From contig RCSZ01000007.1 of NCBI GenBank assembly GCA_014898425.1, positions 1,550,001 through 1,614,000 of the forward strand: DNA of 64,000 bases, read 5' to 3'. Below are positions 1-12,122 of the stretch, in pieces. The position numbers and the translations under genes were made by a program. The notes beneath the pieces were generated by a model that ran no database searches, was not told the origin of the DNA, and saw only the letters and a program-made list of their open reading frames with translations. Numbering within the stretch: position 1 is the first letter of the stretch; each line of letters opens with the position of its first letter. This stretch comes from Botryotinia globosa. Lineage: Eukaryota > Ascomycota > Leotiomycetes > Helotiales > Sclerotiniaceae.

Positions 1-252
1 CAATGCCCACAATATCCCCAACATTGAAATTTTCGGTGAAATGCTCCTTGGCCCTTCTAGTCACATACTCCCACACTTCTTGCCTGCGCTAGCTGATCAA
101 GAGTTTCCAGGAAGTATCCTTACAGCAATGGCGTGTACTATTATACCTGACTACACCAATTTCAGTTACACATCCAAGACAACTCCCATCCTTAACGCAA
201 AATGAATACGTGAAAGGGGTATTTCCCGATCCCCATTGTTGTGATTGGATCA
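1..252 (-). CDS. Partial unrecognised gene running off the left edge
   Basis: Two exons are visible on the minus strand. The first (about 252 down to 147) reads openly through a segment ending GCVTEIGVVR. It is followed by a 63-nt intron (146-84, donor GTATAA, acceptor GCGCAG). The second (83 to 1) continues in the same frame with WEYVTRRAKEHFTENF and then NVGDIVGI before leaving the window. Intron phase (2) is consistent across the junction, which is the main support. The start is not resolved: an open stretch at 253-456 on the same strand lies in another frame and may be an upstream exon. No family is recognised. Confidence 0.4.
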
Positions 253-555
253 CTAACCTAAAAGTGGGTAATATATGTCTCTAGAGTCTCGAGGGACTCG
301 CCGCACCGCAAACACCCAGGGATTTGCGTCAAAACACCCCCATGTCTGGAATAACCACCACAAATCCCTCGAGCATCCTTGTAGGAGAAAAACTATATCC
401 ATATTTGAGGCTGTGCTATTGGCCAAGTCTTGTATTTCAGCGAACTTCCCCCGCACCCCGTGGTGCCCCGCGTTACTTTAGACGCTTGGCGCAAAGTATA
501 TTCCCACTTTTTTTTTCCATCATCAACATAAACATGGCATTTAGATTCCAAATGA

Positions 556-966
556 ATGAATTTCAGAAGGTTTGAGTACATCGAGAATCTGTGCATCGGG
601 TTGGCCTCTATCGAATCGTGTCATTTGATTGGTCTCTATGTTCCCCACGGCGATACCCGTGCCACGCATGAGGCTCTCCGACGTCTGTCGAAGAATATCT
701 TGGCCCGGACTCGCCAGGGCCAAGTGCTTTACTTACTTGCTTGGCTGGAGATAGTTGAAATTTTTCGGCGAAATTATGGATTCGTTGCTTCCCCAAACAT
801 CATTAGGCTTGTTAGGAGAGAATTGGCATGCATCAATTGGGCGATAGAAAATGATCTCGAACAATTACCTTACGACAGATATCAACAACACGGTACGCAT
901 TTACGCTTTGTTCTTGAGAAAAAAGTTAGAGTTTCCAAACCAACATCTCAATCTGTTTTCTCATGA
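556..966 (+). CDS. Hypothetical 136-residue protein
   Basis: An ATG-started frame of 136 codons with a fairly balanced composition and a helical look (segments such as LVRRELACINWAIENDLEQL). It may be part of a longer gene: a GT donor-like GTACGC follows codon QQHG near 892, and an overlapping short frame begins at 534. It is divergently arranged with the partial minus-strand gene at the left edge. I recognise no domain, and a chance ORF cannot be excluded. Confidence 0.35.
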   Translation: MNFRRFEYIENLCIGLASIESCHLIGLYVPHGDTRATHEALRRLSKNILARTRQGQVLYLLAWLEIVEIFRRNYGFVASPNIIRLVRRELACINWAIENDLEQLPYDRYQQHGTHLRFVLEKKVRVSKPTSQSVFS

Positions 967-1335
967 GCTAGAACACACTAAGAAGAATGACATTCGAGAA
1001 GGCCAAGTAATAACTGCCTAAGAGTGGTGGTAGATATTGAATTGCCTTCTAGCCTCTGACCAAGCGATTAGGTCAATATTGCCCAGAGATGTGGCCACCA
1101 CAATCTCATATCTAGAGTCAACAGATTCTTGTTTGTCAGTCAGTTGACATACTACATGACAAGAAGGCGACAAAACTTTCATTTTCGTTCGAGAACATAC
1201 AAAAACCTTCTCTCAAGCTCCAAGGCAATGCTACTCATTACCCAATGATTTGATACAATTCTCGTCTCAAATGGCTTCTTTCCTAGCACCCTGTCCATGT
1301 CCCCCAGACCACATCAAGTTCCCCAGATTACCTCC
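967..1335. other. Intergenic stretch
   Basis: Moderately AT-rich spacer between the small plus-strand ORF and the 3' end of the first array gene. I see no additional gene, RNA or repeat in it. Confidence 0.5.
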
Positions 1336-2097
1336 TCATTTTGACCAAAGCTTCGCCACAAAACCTCCGAGACCTTTCTTTTCATCCCTCCTAACAAAAT
1401 CGCGATACTTCTCCAATTCTAGCTCGTATTCGTCTTTCATGTCTTGGTAAGCGCTTTCTCCATCCTCATCGGTTCTGAAGTATCTTTCAAACTCCTCTCC
1501 AGACCAATTTCTCAGCTTGTCCTTCATCTTCAGACTCTGGCGCGCAAAGACCGTGTATTGAAACTTCTCCTTCTCATAATATGGCTGCTCATAAAAGAAA
1601 GCCATAGTACGACGCCAACTAAGTATGTCGAGAAAGCGAGTGCAGTGCTTGCTTTCTAGTACGAAATCGGGATGAAAACCAGCGTACATGCGTTTATAAA
1701 CTTCCACGTCCGTCCGCTTATACTTCCCAGCAATATCTTGGTATAAAAGCGCGTCTGCGATGGCGTTGCCAATGTTGAGTAATTCCTCCCCAGACCCTGC
1801 GATCCTGATTTGTAGCGTCGAGGAGCCCATCTTCATCTTCTCCGTCGACACTTTGTGAGTTCGTATCTGGGCACCAATTTTGAGGAATGGTTTCATTAGG
1901 TTTGCCTCTTTCGTCAGGGTTTCGACTTGGGCTTCTAACTCGCGGACTTTTCTTTCGGTTTCGCGCAACTTCTCCTCTTTGTCGCGCAATTTTTGGTTGT
2001 GGATATTGTGGAAGATTCTATCTGATGCGACAAGTCGATCTGTGACTGTGCTGCAACCTATACAAGGTCCAATGGGTAACTGGTCAGGAGGATTCAT
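1336..2097 (-). CDS. Array member 1: coiled-coil protein, subfamily B
   Basis: A single-exon 253-residue protein starting at an ATG. Residues ~35-70 form a charged heptad-like coiled coil (KLRDKEEKLRETERKVREL). The C-terminal domain aligns by eye with the other array members: the core motif is degenerate here (GEELLNIGNAIADALLY, residues ~104-119, lacking AAHGG). It is followed by the subfamily B pattern of a Tyr, a VL pair and two tryptophan-containing helices (DFVLESKHCTRFLDILSW). The tail is highly charged. No signal peptide or membrane segment is seen, so a cytosolic or nuclear location is inferred. It is the last gene of the same-strand array. A possible upstream non-coding exon (donor GTGAGT near 2249) is seen but not supported. 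Function unknown. Confidence 0.75.
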   Translation of the reverse strand: MNPPDQLPIGPCIGCSTVTDRLVASDRIFHNIHNQKLRDKEEKLRETERKVRELEAQVETLTKEANLMKPFLKIGAQIRTHKVSTEKMKMGSSTLQIRIAGSGEELLNIGNAIADALLYQDIAGKYKRTDVEVYKRMYAGFHPDFVLESKHCTRFLDILSWRRTMAFFYEQPYYEKEKFQYTVFARQSLKMKDKLRNWSGEEFERYFRTDEDGESAYQDMKDEYELELEKYRDFVRRDEKKGLGGFVAKLWSK

Positions 2098-3292
2098 ACT
2101 GAGGACAGATGGAAGTGGACCTGTCGTTGGTTGTTAGAGTGGTTGCTTGGATCAAATCTACTGAAGATACATATTAGAGACTTTGATGCGCCACCATGGC
2201 AGAAGTGACGCGACCCAGGTATTGTGAAGATGGAAGAACGCACTCACGTATTGGATTTGACGCGCCTCCAGAAAAGGTGATTCGATGAATGCGAGAAGGG
2301 CAAAAAGTCTAATGAGGTGATTGGGCCAAACGTGAGTTTGAGTGAATCTGATCAAATTATCTCTGGCTGAGCTGTTTTATTTGTAAGTCAACTTGAGGTT
2401 ATAGTCCGGACAACAATATTGGATGATATAGTTTCCAATGTAAAAGCTATCCAGAAACATTCTGATGACTTCGAAGAGTATCAGACGAGAACACAATTAA
2501 GTTGCCATCACATTGCTTTCATAATCGATCTTGCTATGCGTATCATCCACAATACTTGCAATGTTGAAATGAAGGAGTTGAGAGAGGGACACAAAGTTGT
2601 CTTGAAAGTCACAGGTCTGTCGATATAAGAAGGTAGGTAATATGAATGCAACCAAAGACAGATAAAAGATTTTCACTAACAGAAGAAGCTAATAAACAAT
2701 ACTTCAATGGATCACTTCATAGGAAAAGAGGATTACTATCTTCAACAAGGTAGATGGATATGAATCACCAAGATGATATACGTTGTTCGTTCCTTCCTCT
2801 GGAGTTTGAAAATCAAACTTTGATCAAACTTTGATCAAACTTTGTTCTAAATCGATCTCTCATTCAACTCTATCAGACCTCAACTTACATTTTATTCCTC
2901 AAGAAATGTCCATTATCCATGAATCCATTATTGGCTATCTTATCTTGCGATTTCGTTGTTTCTGATGCTTTCTCAATGCTATTGAAACCCTCTTAACCTC
3001 AGCTCTGTCTTTGTCTTTGTCGTTTGTTGAGAATTGTCAATATCGATAGTAAAGATTATTTTCTGAACCTGATGAATGTCTGATTTTTCCTGTCTGTATC
3101 CAAAGTTCAAACCTGAAGCATGCTATCCACCGATTCCTTACATCTAGAGTTGGTATTATGGATGACTGAGTGGTCATTATGCTCTTGTCTGTACACAAAA
3201 CGATTGTCGAAATCATGATCGTAGAATTTTTTTTTGACTTGCCATCTATCATACTTGCTGCAGAAATATCGCAAAATTTCATCTACTACCCC
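2098..3292. other. Intergenic stretch between array members 1 and 2
   Basis: Contains only short frames. One at 2419-2628 (+) has a plausible composition but no ATG at its start and no recognised domain. A triplicated ATCAAACTTTG element is visible at about 2814-2843. No gene is called. Confidence 0.4.
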
Positions 3293-3517
3293 TCAAGCTT
3301 CCTTCGGATAGTCCATTTCTTCATCTACGTGGTATGATGCCCACTTCAAGAGGTGTATTTGACAAATCAAACTTTCTTCATGACCGCACTTCTCTTCTGA
3401 TATTTCCGCGTTTCTTGGCGAATCTTGAGAAATCCATGCTTCTAAATCAGGGAAAATAACGTCTCGATATGTCAGATTGAATGTTCGAGAGCTTGAGAGT
3501 GCGCAAAAGCTCCTTCT
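3293..3517 (-). pseudogene. Possible coding fragment of unknown identity
   Basis: About 75 codons read openly on the minus strand with protein-like composition (for example YRDVIFPDLEAWISQDSPR), ending at a stop at 3293-3295. No start codon or convincing splice acceptor is found upstream other than a CTGTAG near 3530, and array member 2 ends just upstream. It may be a separate degraded exon or chance. Confidence 0.25.
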
Positions 3518-3661
3518 ACAGTTTAATATGGAACTTCTTCACGTACAAAACCTCTTGAGCAAGTAGAATACACCAGCTGTTTTCACAGAATACACTTTAA
3601 CGAAGACTTGCAATGAAGACGGTGAGCTTTAGTCTATTTTTAATTTCTTGGCTCTTTCATC

Positions 3662-5789
3662 CTAATAAATTGATCGGTCTATATTCGAATCCCCCATGTT
3701 TTGACCGTTATGTCCGAGTTTCCTACAGGTAATTAGAATTATGTGTGTGTGAATATAACGAACTTCTGACTCACCAATCCGATTTTCGGCGCCTCTTCTC
3801 GTATTCTGCAGCTTCATTGTATTCCAAACACATTGACGAAAATATAGAATTCAAGTTGACGTCGAAATTCTCTTCTTCATCGATATCTCCTTGACATGAC
3901 GTCGGTGACTGCCAATATTTCGCTAAACCGCTCCTAATACCCTGGAAACACTTCTAAAAAGCTGTATCGAAACGCTGGACAGTCTTGAGATTCTGCATTT
4001 CATATCGCATGTTAAGAAGCTTTTGCATTTTTGCAGAATTTTTGTACTTGGCAAAAGTCTCAATGCTAACACCGTACCAATATGTAAACCATTTGTCGTG
4101 TTCATCGCTTGGAGTTAACTCTGTTTGTCTCAACACAGCGCGGCAGCTACGGACACAGAATTGTCAGTCCACATTCCCATGTGGCTGATGCAAGAATAGG
4201 GACCAAAAAAAACTTACTTTCCACCATGTGCAGCAAGATTTCCCTGATAAATGATCTCCCCATTGCGTGCTCTAGGGTGCTTGCACCATTCAAACTCGAG
4301 CGAGAATACGTTCAGCGAGATCTCGATACGGAAGATGTTCTTTTTTGAGTTCCATGATTCGATTTTCGCAATTCTCATTCAGAGCTTCGATATCGATCTC
4401 GAGTTTCGTGATTTGAGCTTTATAACTCGCATTAAGGAGTCAACAGCTTTCTGGTGGGAGTCTGTAAGCTTGTCTTGCTTGATTTTTTCTTCCGTGCGGT
4501 TTATTTTCGCTTGTTCTTTCATGCCACTTATTTCCTTGCTATGAGACGCTATCAAGTTTTCCTGGCATTTTATCGTTTCTATTTTCTGTGCCAATAATTC
4601 AGTTCTGAGACTTTCATTCTCTTCGTTCACCTTACAGCTCATTTTACGTTGATGGCCAGACTCGCAGAAAAGGGCTTGCGAGATTTCGAGGTTTTCCAGG
4701 TATGAATACGAAGTCTGCCACTTTTCTGACAAGAGCTCTGTAGTACTGTAGAATTATATCAGTCTTCAATACACGGTCCAATGCATTCTTTTAAAATATC
4801 GGAAGACTCACCGATGCACCAGTTTTTTGACTTAACATCCTGGCTTGCACCATCTCGGCCAGAAAATTTTGCCAATCCATTTTCTTTTCAGCTTGCATCT
4901 GAGTGAGCACTACCCCAGCTGTCGTCATCTCTTCGTTTTGTGTTTTCAAGGAAACCCCTGACAGAATGTCGACATCGCTTTGGGTGAGTGACTGGGATAG
5001 ATTGGCTAGATTTATTTTCAAATCTTTTATCCGAGCTAATTTTGATGCATCGTTCTCACAATCGGCATTCGCTTCTTCTGCAGGGCCACTAGGAATACAT
5101 TTGTCCACGTTTAAAGACCCTGGTTTTGCTTCGATACCTTTAGACATATTCTTTCGCTGCAGCTCGAGTATCGTTGCTTTTAGCCGTTCCACCTCGCTTA
5201 GATGAGTCAATCGTTCCTTGGCGAAATTTTGTTTCAATACTTCTGTAGTGATAAATCCAGCTTGTATGACAGACTTGAGCTCCTTCACTGCTGCTTGTAG
5301 CTTCTCCTTCTCTATCTTTGAGAGTCTAATCCTACCCTCATACTTCACGACGTCGTTTCCATATTCTTCCTTAAGTTCTGCATAAGCTTCCTTTCTTATC
5401 CGTGATTCTTCTCGTGTGTTCTTCAAATTTGACTCGAGATTTTTGATGCCAAGATTTAAACCCGAAATTTCGGCTTGTGATTTTTCACGGGTAGTATTGA
5501 GTGTATCCTGTGTATCCTTGAGTTTATCTTCTAGACATCGCGTTTCACGAATGCATCATGCATTCGAATCCTTTTCTTGGCTCTGGAAACAAGATTGTAG
5601 TTTCTGGATCAATTCCATTGGGTTATCCATGACAGATGTCTCATCAGAAGTTGTAATCTCTGCAGTTTTCTCCTTGACAGGTGTCTCCCTGAAAAGTGTC
5701 TCCTGGGTGCAAGCTACTTTTGTATTGTTTTTGGTAGTAGCTTTGCCAGCCTTTTTCCGGCTGCCATTCTTGTTGTTTCGTTTTCCCAT
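3662..5789 (-). pseudogene. Array member 2: broken coiled-coil/AAHGG gene, subfamily A
   Basis: Begins with ATG at 5789 (MGKRNNKNGSRKKAGKA, a basic N-terminus) and encodes a long coiled coil. It then carries the family core NGEIIYQGNLAAHGG (near 4230-4260), the conserved phase-2 intron (4217-4147) and the downstream block WYGVSIETFAKY. Introns at 4811-4736 and 4217-4147, and a donor at 3774, are preserved. The reading frame is not: a TGA interrupts the coiled coil at 5556-5558, the frame changes near 4436 and again near 4290-4300, and a TAG at 3954-3956 falls where intact paralogues have a Gln/Lys-type position. The segments on both sides of each lesion are clearly homologous to members 3-5. 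It was therefore a full family gene that has decayed. Sequencing error is unlikely to explain four lesions. Confidence 0.75.
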
Positions 5790-6977
5790 TTTGAATTCGT
5801 CAAAAGGTTTATGGAATGAAGATGGTTTCTGAGTTGTCGATGATGTCGAAAATAATGGAAAATCTGATTATCAAAAGATGTTGTTAAGAAGTTGACTGAC
5901 ATTCTAGGAAAATTATGTCCTAAATGCTTTGCCCCTACTACGGTTGTTGTTGATGTTATTGATATTATTGATACAGCTCCTGTTGACCGAGAATGTGCTC
6001 GGTCCTTTGATCCACACTAATTCCGAGGTCTATTAAGCAATGTAGATATACAAAGAATTGACCTATCAATTATTAACTATGTTATCCTGGGATGTTAATC
6101 TGTAGGTAATACACACTACTTGTTATTCACCAACCTCATACGGTAGAAATATGTTTTGAGAGATGAATCTCAAGTCAAACAAAAAGAAAAGTAACGGTCA
6201 CAAAGCTATACTTATGGTAAAATCAAACTACACTTTCAGCAATATCATCCGAAGTCCCTAATGAGTCTTTCACCTTAAGATTGTCTTTTTAAATTATCTC
6301 CTGAGATTCACTGAGGCTTTGTTAGGATCTTAATGGCCATCATGTGTAAACCTTTCTTTTTTTTATAGCTCAGTCTGTATGCAAGTGTAGGGAGCCACTA
6401 TGACAGCTAAAGAATCTAGAAGAAATGTTTTGATCTGAAGCCCCAAATCTTTAGTAAACCCTTTCACAGAAATCACAGACCTGGGAATTGAATCCTGTGT
6501 ATGATTTGATCGATATTTGTTTCTCTTCTTCTCTCAAGCGTTGACTAGCAATTATTGGTTTTCTTCGTCTGATGATTTATTTATTAATTCTATTACAGAA
6601 GTACTGTTGGTCTAAGAAGTTAATCTATAGAAGTGACAGACCTTTAAATACTACCCAGTCCCTTCATAATGATCAAGTACACTGTGTAGAGAAGGTATTG
6701 GATTAAGCATATAAATTCATTCATGACGTCACTTCACTCGGGTCATGTTATAAATGAAAAGATTTGGATTCAAAAGTAGTTGAAGTATTTGACTGATTAA
6801 TCGGTTTCCAGAATAGAGTAGTAGAGATACAACAGTGTAGATGCATTTTAACATGGCCCCTCTGTTAGATGGTCATCATGCTAGTAATAGCACGAATACA
6901 TTAAAGGAATATAAACCCAACAATTTGTGAACTTAGTATGTATGATTGAAATCTCGATTTGGGCCCGGCATTTGATC
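5790..6977. other. Intergenic stretch between array members 2 and 3
   Basis: AT-rich spacer holding the presumed promoter of member 2 and the 3' region of member 3. No gene, RNA or repeat recognised. Confidence 0.5.
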
Positions 6978-8807
6978 TTAATGCTTAGTCCAGGGCAAAG
7001 CATCCTTTGCGGAGGAGAAGAACTCTTTACCATATTCCTCGATTTGGTCGAGTTTGCTTCTGCTCTGAGTCTCTGCCGTCCAAATCGAAGCATTAGACTT
7101 TACGCTTCTGAAGCTTCCTCCGAAAATTGACTTCCTTTTCCTGCAATAAATTAGTAAACTACTGGGTGTAAAGATATTCATGTACTCACGGGTCTCTGCT
7201 CTCTCGGAACTGTTTTCTTTGGCAAACTCTTGCGACATCCCAGATACTACATAATTTCTGGAACATTTCTCTTCCACTCTTACTCTCCAGCAGAAACCTA
7301 TCAATTGACTCCGGTGTTACCTTTGAATTTTTCTCCAGACTTCCCGTTAGAAGTTTCTGAAATCCCTCTTCGAATTCTGAATCAACAGCCCGGTTTTCTG
7401 CGCCGCATCTGTACAATTCGTAACGCATATTTATAAGCTTTACAAACGCTGCGCTTTCTCCATATCTCTCCGCCGTGTCTATAGATACACCATACGTCTC
7501 CTGGAACCATGCTTTCTCATTCTTATCAGGATTGGATTTGATTCGAAAAACGTCGGCCAGACAACTACATGAATATTAGCAAGTGAGAGCATGAGGAATA
7601 AGTATAGATTTACTAACGTTCCGCCATGTGCTGCGATATTACCTGTCTCAATAACATGGTCATCCCGAATCTCATGTGGCTTCGTCAGCTCTCTCTTACG
7701 GTTCAAGATGCTGACAGAAACTTCACGATGAGCAGCTAGTTCCCGACGTACTCTCTGCATCTCAGCGACTGTAGCTAACCTTTCTTCTTCGAGTTTGGCG
7801 ATTGTATTTTCTTGTTCCTTTCGCGTCTGCTCACACTCTATCTTCGCCTGAGCTACCGCAGATTCGTATTCCTCTTCAATATTGTTGATGATGACGCTCT
7901 GTTCTATCAACCTCTTCTCAAATGTAGATTCCAAGGTCTTGTGTTTCTGTTCAAGAGAGGCCATACCAGTTTTCACTCCCTTCATCTTCGCCTCATGCTC
8001 CCTAATCTTCTTGGCCACTGATGCTTTCTCCTTTTCTTTGAATCTTGCGACAACTTCACCTTGTTCCTTCATCTCTCTCTCATGCTTACTTTTCATTTCA
8101 AGAATCGAGATAACCTGGTTATTTTCTCTTTCCTGAACGCTTGAAAGAACATTAGCTTGCACCTTCAACTTTTTCTCTTGCTCAATGCTGTTGAGCTTTA
8201 GCTTTGCGTTCTCGGCCGAAATCTCGGAATGCTCAGAACGGATTTCAGTCACTGCTTTTGCTAAAGCTTCCGATTGTGCATCGAGCTTCAGAAATTGATA
8301 TTCGAGCCCCTTCTTACTTATAATTACCTCAAGATCATCTCGTCTAGTATGCGTCATCTGCCATGATGCTACCGCAGATTCATAATCCTAAAAAGGCTAT
8401 TAGCTTTTCTCTCACAGCTCTTGGTAGGGGGTGGAAGCTACCTCTCGATCTTTCCATAAGCGGGTTGTATCGAAAATCTGTCTCTTTTGCATGATATCGC
8501 GAATGAGAGGTTCCCAAGTCTCTCTCGCTTTAATCTGAGCGTCGTTGTAAACTATGTTTGATTCGGCGTCGATTTTTTCAAATATGCCAATCCTGATCTT
8601 AGTCAACCTTTTCTCTGCTCCAGCTATATCGTTGGCGATACCCAATTCCCTGATTGCTACTCGAAGCCATCTGTTTTCCGTTTTCAATTTAAGATTAGCT
8701 TGTTTGAGTTTATCGATCTCCGAAATTTGGGATGGCTCCACGGGCGCGCTCAGGATGTCGTTCCGATACGTGCCCTGAATGCTGGTCGAGGCGTCTATGG
8801 TCGACAT
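6978..8807 (-). CDS. Array member 3: intact coiled-coil/AAHGG protein, subfamily A
   Basis: Four exons (8807-8442, 8387-7618, 7564-7190, 7140-6978) separated by introns of 54, 53 and 49 nt give a 557-residue protein; exon lengths sum to a whole number of codons. Residues ~30-340 are mostly coiled coil rich in E, K, Q and A. The family domain follows: NRKRELTKPHEIRDD, then ETGNIAAHGG (His at ~376). The conserved phase-2 intron lies right after GG, and the next exon reads CLADVFRIK ... YGVSIDTAERYGESAAF ... LINMRYELYRC. The last exon is basic and Ser-rich. No signal peptide or membrane helix is seen. It is the best intact reference for subfamily A. Function unknown. Confidence 0.85.
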
Positions 8808-9798
8808 TTTAGACTATGTAGAGTTTGAAGTAAGAGATGGTAAGTCTTGGGTGACTATCATAAAGCTGCGATTATGATTTTTCGTTCGTAATCAAACATC
8901 GAAATATATGGAGAGTGTGTCGTGGATATTCATGTATGTGTTTTCTGGAATACTGGGGTGACCACTTTTGTATTACCAAGCTAAGCGAAAATTATAAGTT
9001 TCACTAAGGCTAATTTAAAATCATGTTTCAATTCACTCGACATACAGTCTGCTAATTATTAGTAAGAGTATCAGTGCAGACTAGTACGAAGAATAAAGAT
9101 CGAATTATTTTGAGAAAACACAAACAAGTACTGCAATACATGAGACCCAACTATGTCGTTTACGTTGAGCCATCTGGATGATAGAATGGATCAGAAACTT
9201 CTCAAAGGCATTTATGTGCGAAGAATGTTATTAAAGAATGTAATGATCATATTCGGGTTACCTTGAATTAAAGTAATGAGCCTCGATATATATACCTAGA
9301 GCCCAGCCACATGCACATCTTGTGATCATACTGCGGTCACTTGATACATACATATAGTGAATAACTAATTCTATTGATTTCCCTTTTGACTCTTTGACAT
9401 GTCTGGTCTGCAACGTTACCCTATGTATTCATTCTCTGGGTCTTCTAGGCAGGGTAATTGGAGTAATGTGACCGATAGATTACAAGAATATGAGAATTAC
9501 GTTATACGCTTGCTGAATTCATTTATTAGTTTCTTTAAAATTTCGATTATATACTTATTAATCTTATCATGTGGTTTAAATGAGAAGATTACCCTTGGGA
9601 ACTAATTGCTGGATAAACTGTTTAATAAAGGGAAAATCGACAAATAAGATCCTTCACTGATTCACATGAACGTCCTTTCCCATAGGCAATTAAAAATCTA
9701 AGAGGACAAAGACATGCACATACACGGTATATCTATCCTATGTAAATGAAATCGAGTATATCAAATATAAACATCATCGGATCTTTTTCTTATACCTA
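8808..9798. other. Intergenic stretch between array members 3 and 4
   Basis: AT-rich spacer. A short ATG-started frame at 9399-9605 (+, 68 codons) begins with a reasonable composition (MSGLQRYPMYSFSGSSRQ) but becomes hydrophobic and AI-rich. I do not call it a gene. Nothing else seen. Confidence 0.45.
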
Positions 9799-11003
9799 TC
9801 AAGGAACAGAAATTTCTTGTGCCATTCCCTCCTCCCACAAAATGCAAAGGTCGTAATAGGCGGCTCTAATTTCCGTATCCGTATTTCCCACAAGTATGCT
9901 TTGCATTGATTCAGTTCCCCGAGCCTTGAGCAAAATCTTCTCCAGCAGCTCTTGAAAATCTTCTTCAAAAATTTCAGCAATATCTTTAACGTTGTATTTA
10001 TAGCGATAAACCTCGTATCTCATATTGATGAGCCTTCTGAATGCCGCGCTACTTTCGAATTTCAACACAATATCAGGGGATATCCCGTAGTATTCTTCAT
10101 ACCATCCCAAGTCGTTGTTGTTGGTTGATTTTATACGGTAAGCATCTGCGAGACACCTTATAAAATGTTAGTAATAAGATCTCCAATACACCGAATAAGA
10201 AATAGATCAACTCACGTTCCTCCATGCGCAACCTTATTGCCTTTTTCAATGATCTTACTGTCTCGTAGATCAGTTGGTTTGCTCCATTCGCTTTTTCTGC
10301 CCAAAATACCTTCAACTACTTCGCTGTACACTTCAAGCACATGATCCAGGTCCATAAGCTCATGATTCCGATTCTGAAGAGTACTTTGTAGTTCCTCCCT
10401 TTCTTTCTTAAGATTGGAAATGATATGATCCTTTCCGCTCAATTGTTCGCACGAATGTTTTAATTGAACACGTGCTGATTTGGCAACCTTATCACTTTGT
10501 GTCTTCGCTTTATCAGCAGCTAATGTCCTCGTTGACATTTCTTTGCACTGTATTTCTATATTTTTCAAGCGGTTGGTGAGCAGGTGGACCAATCTGCTCT
10601 CTTCAGACAACTTCTGCTTTATACTGTTTAGCATGCTCTCTACAAGTGAACATCTCTCAGCCAACATCTTTGAGGCGTTGCAACGAGACTGGGTCAATGC
10701 GGACTGAAGAAGTTTGTTACCCCTACGAAGTGCTACCTTCTCCTTGATGAGTCTGTCTCGTTCTTGTTGATGCTGAGATCGAATTCTCATATTTTGGCGT
10801 CTGGATTTCAAGTATAGATTTTTCCAGTCGATTGTATCATCTTTTGTATCACAGTCTTCCTTGTTTTCAAGTACTAAAGTATTCAAGGTCATCGGAATAC
10901 CATTTATACTTTCATGACTAGTAAGCTGTGATATATTCGGTAGTAATGCTGTCAGGGACTTTTGGGATCTCGGGGCGGAAATCGGGGGGTTTCGGTCCGT
11001 CAT
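9799..11003 (-). CDS. Array member 4: intact coiled-coil/AAHGG protein, subfamily A
   Basis: Two exons (11003-10216 and 10156-9799; 59-nt intron) encode 381 residues. I chose the ATG at 11003 (MTDRNPPISAPR); an in-frame ATG-less extension upstream is AT-rich and unlike the paralogues. A coiled coil spans residues ~70-230. The core follows: GILGRKSEWSKPTDLRDS, then IEKGNKVAHGG (His at ~260). After the phase-2 intron come CLADAYRIK, then YYGISPDIVLKFESSAAF and LINMRYEVYRY. It stops (EISVP then TGA) at the place where members 3 and 5 splice to a short last exon, so it lacks that basic tail. Function unknown; the location is probably intracellular. Confidence 0.85.
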
Positions 11004-12122
11004 TGCTGATTCTTTAGCCAGCAAGTGTATGTAGTTAGTTATAGTGTCGATCTTCTTATGTGATGGAAAAATTTGGCGATAATAGACCGAAATTTTCAAA
11101 AAGGGTGTAGTTATGGTTGCAGATATGAAAGAATTTTTCGTGAAATGATGATCAATAATGAACGAAGAGAATGGGCTCAGTGTTGTAGATGCTTGAAGAT
11201 TTTATACTAAGATGTCAAATGTTGGGGCAGTCATTTGATTGTACTGAAGATGGCGCTAGCAGCTCGAAACTGCCGTAGCAGCAGCTTCATATAGTTTCAG
11301 ATAGCTTCAATTGCATTTAGGCTGGTCCATTTCAGGAACTTAAGCAGTATGAGCTGCAGTATTATAGCGACCGCGCCACATCCTTGGTAGACGCATTTTC
11401 GATGCCTTAGCTAGTTCATCCATGAGAAGTCGCATTTATATTGAAATTTTCGAATAGACAATAGGTTACTATGACTGCAAACACACTTCCTAGCTAACTT
11501 CGAACTCCTGGCCTTTCCAATCGTCTATCTAACATCCAGAGACATGTATAATATGACAGTACTATTCGTAACCCCAGGCGCGTCCATATGAAGAATTAAG
11601 CGAGATTCACGTGTTCTATTCAGTTATGGTAGGTAGAAACCAAATGATTGGACTAGACTAATGTTTTTCTCTGATAGTTGATGGCTGGGTGAAGATATCA
11701 TCATCAATCATTATTAGAGAAGAAACGAGTCCAACTTCTTAAGTTCGAGTTTTAATACTCACCAGCGATGGTGGGCGTATCATTATCTGTGTAGGTCGTG
11801 ACGACTAATCGTAATTTGAGAACATCTGGGTGGAGTGTTTTTGTATTATATACTTGAATAATGGTGTATACTCACATTGTTTGAGGAAACTTCTCATGCA
11901 GCTGTTGTTCCTTCGTGGTAGTTATCTTCACTTTTTGGTTTCGAGTTGTGTGTACAAGTTAGTGGAAGATGTTTATAAATACAGCATTCTATTTATTTGC
12001 CAGTATAACCCATGTGTATCGTGTGAATTATCCCCAAACAGTCATAAATCATCAGAAAACAAGTAATCGCTCTCATCACAGGCCTGCAGTTTCCACACCA
12101 AAGTAACCATCCAGGCTCCAGC
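11004..12122. other. Intergenic stretch between array members 4 and 5
   Basis: No credible gene. The 11830-12066 (+) frame is hydrophobic and Cys-rich with no start context or homology that I recognise. Confidence 0.45.

Noticed and set aside
2419..2628. 69-codon plus-strand frame with plausible composition
   Set aside because: Begins at TTG with no upstream ATG or splice acceptor and no recognised domain; too weak to call.
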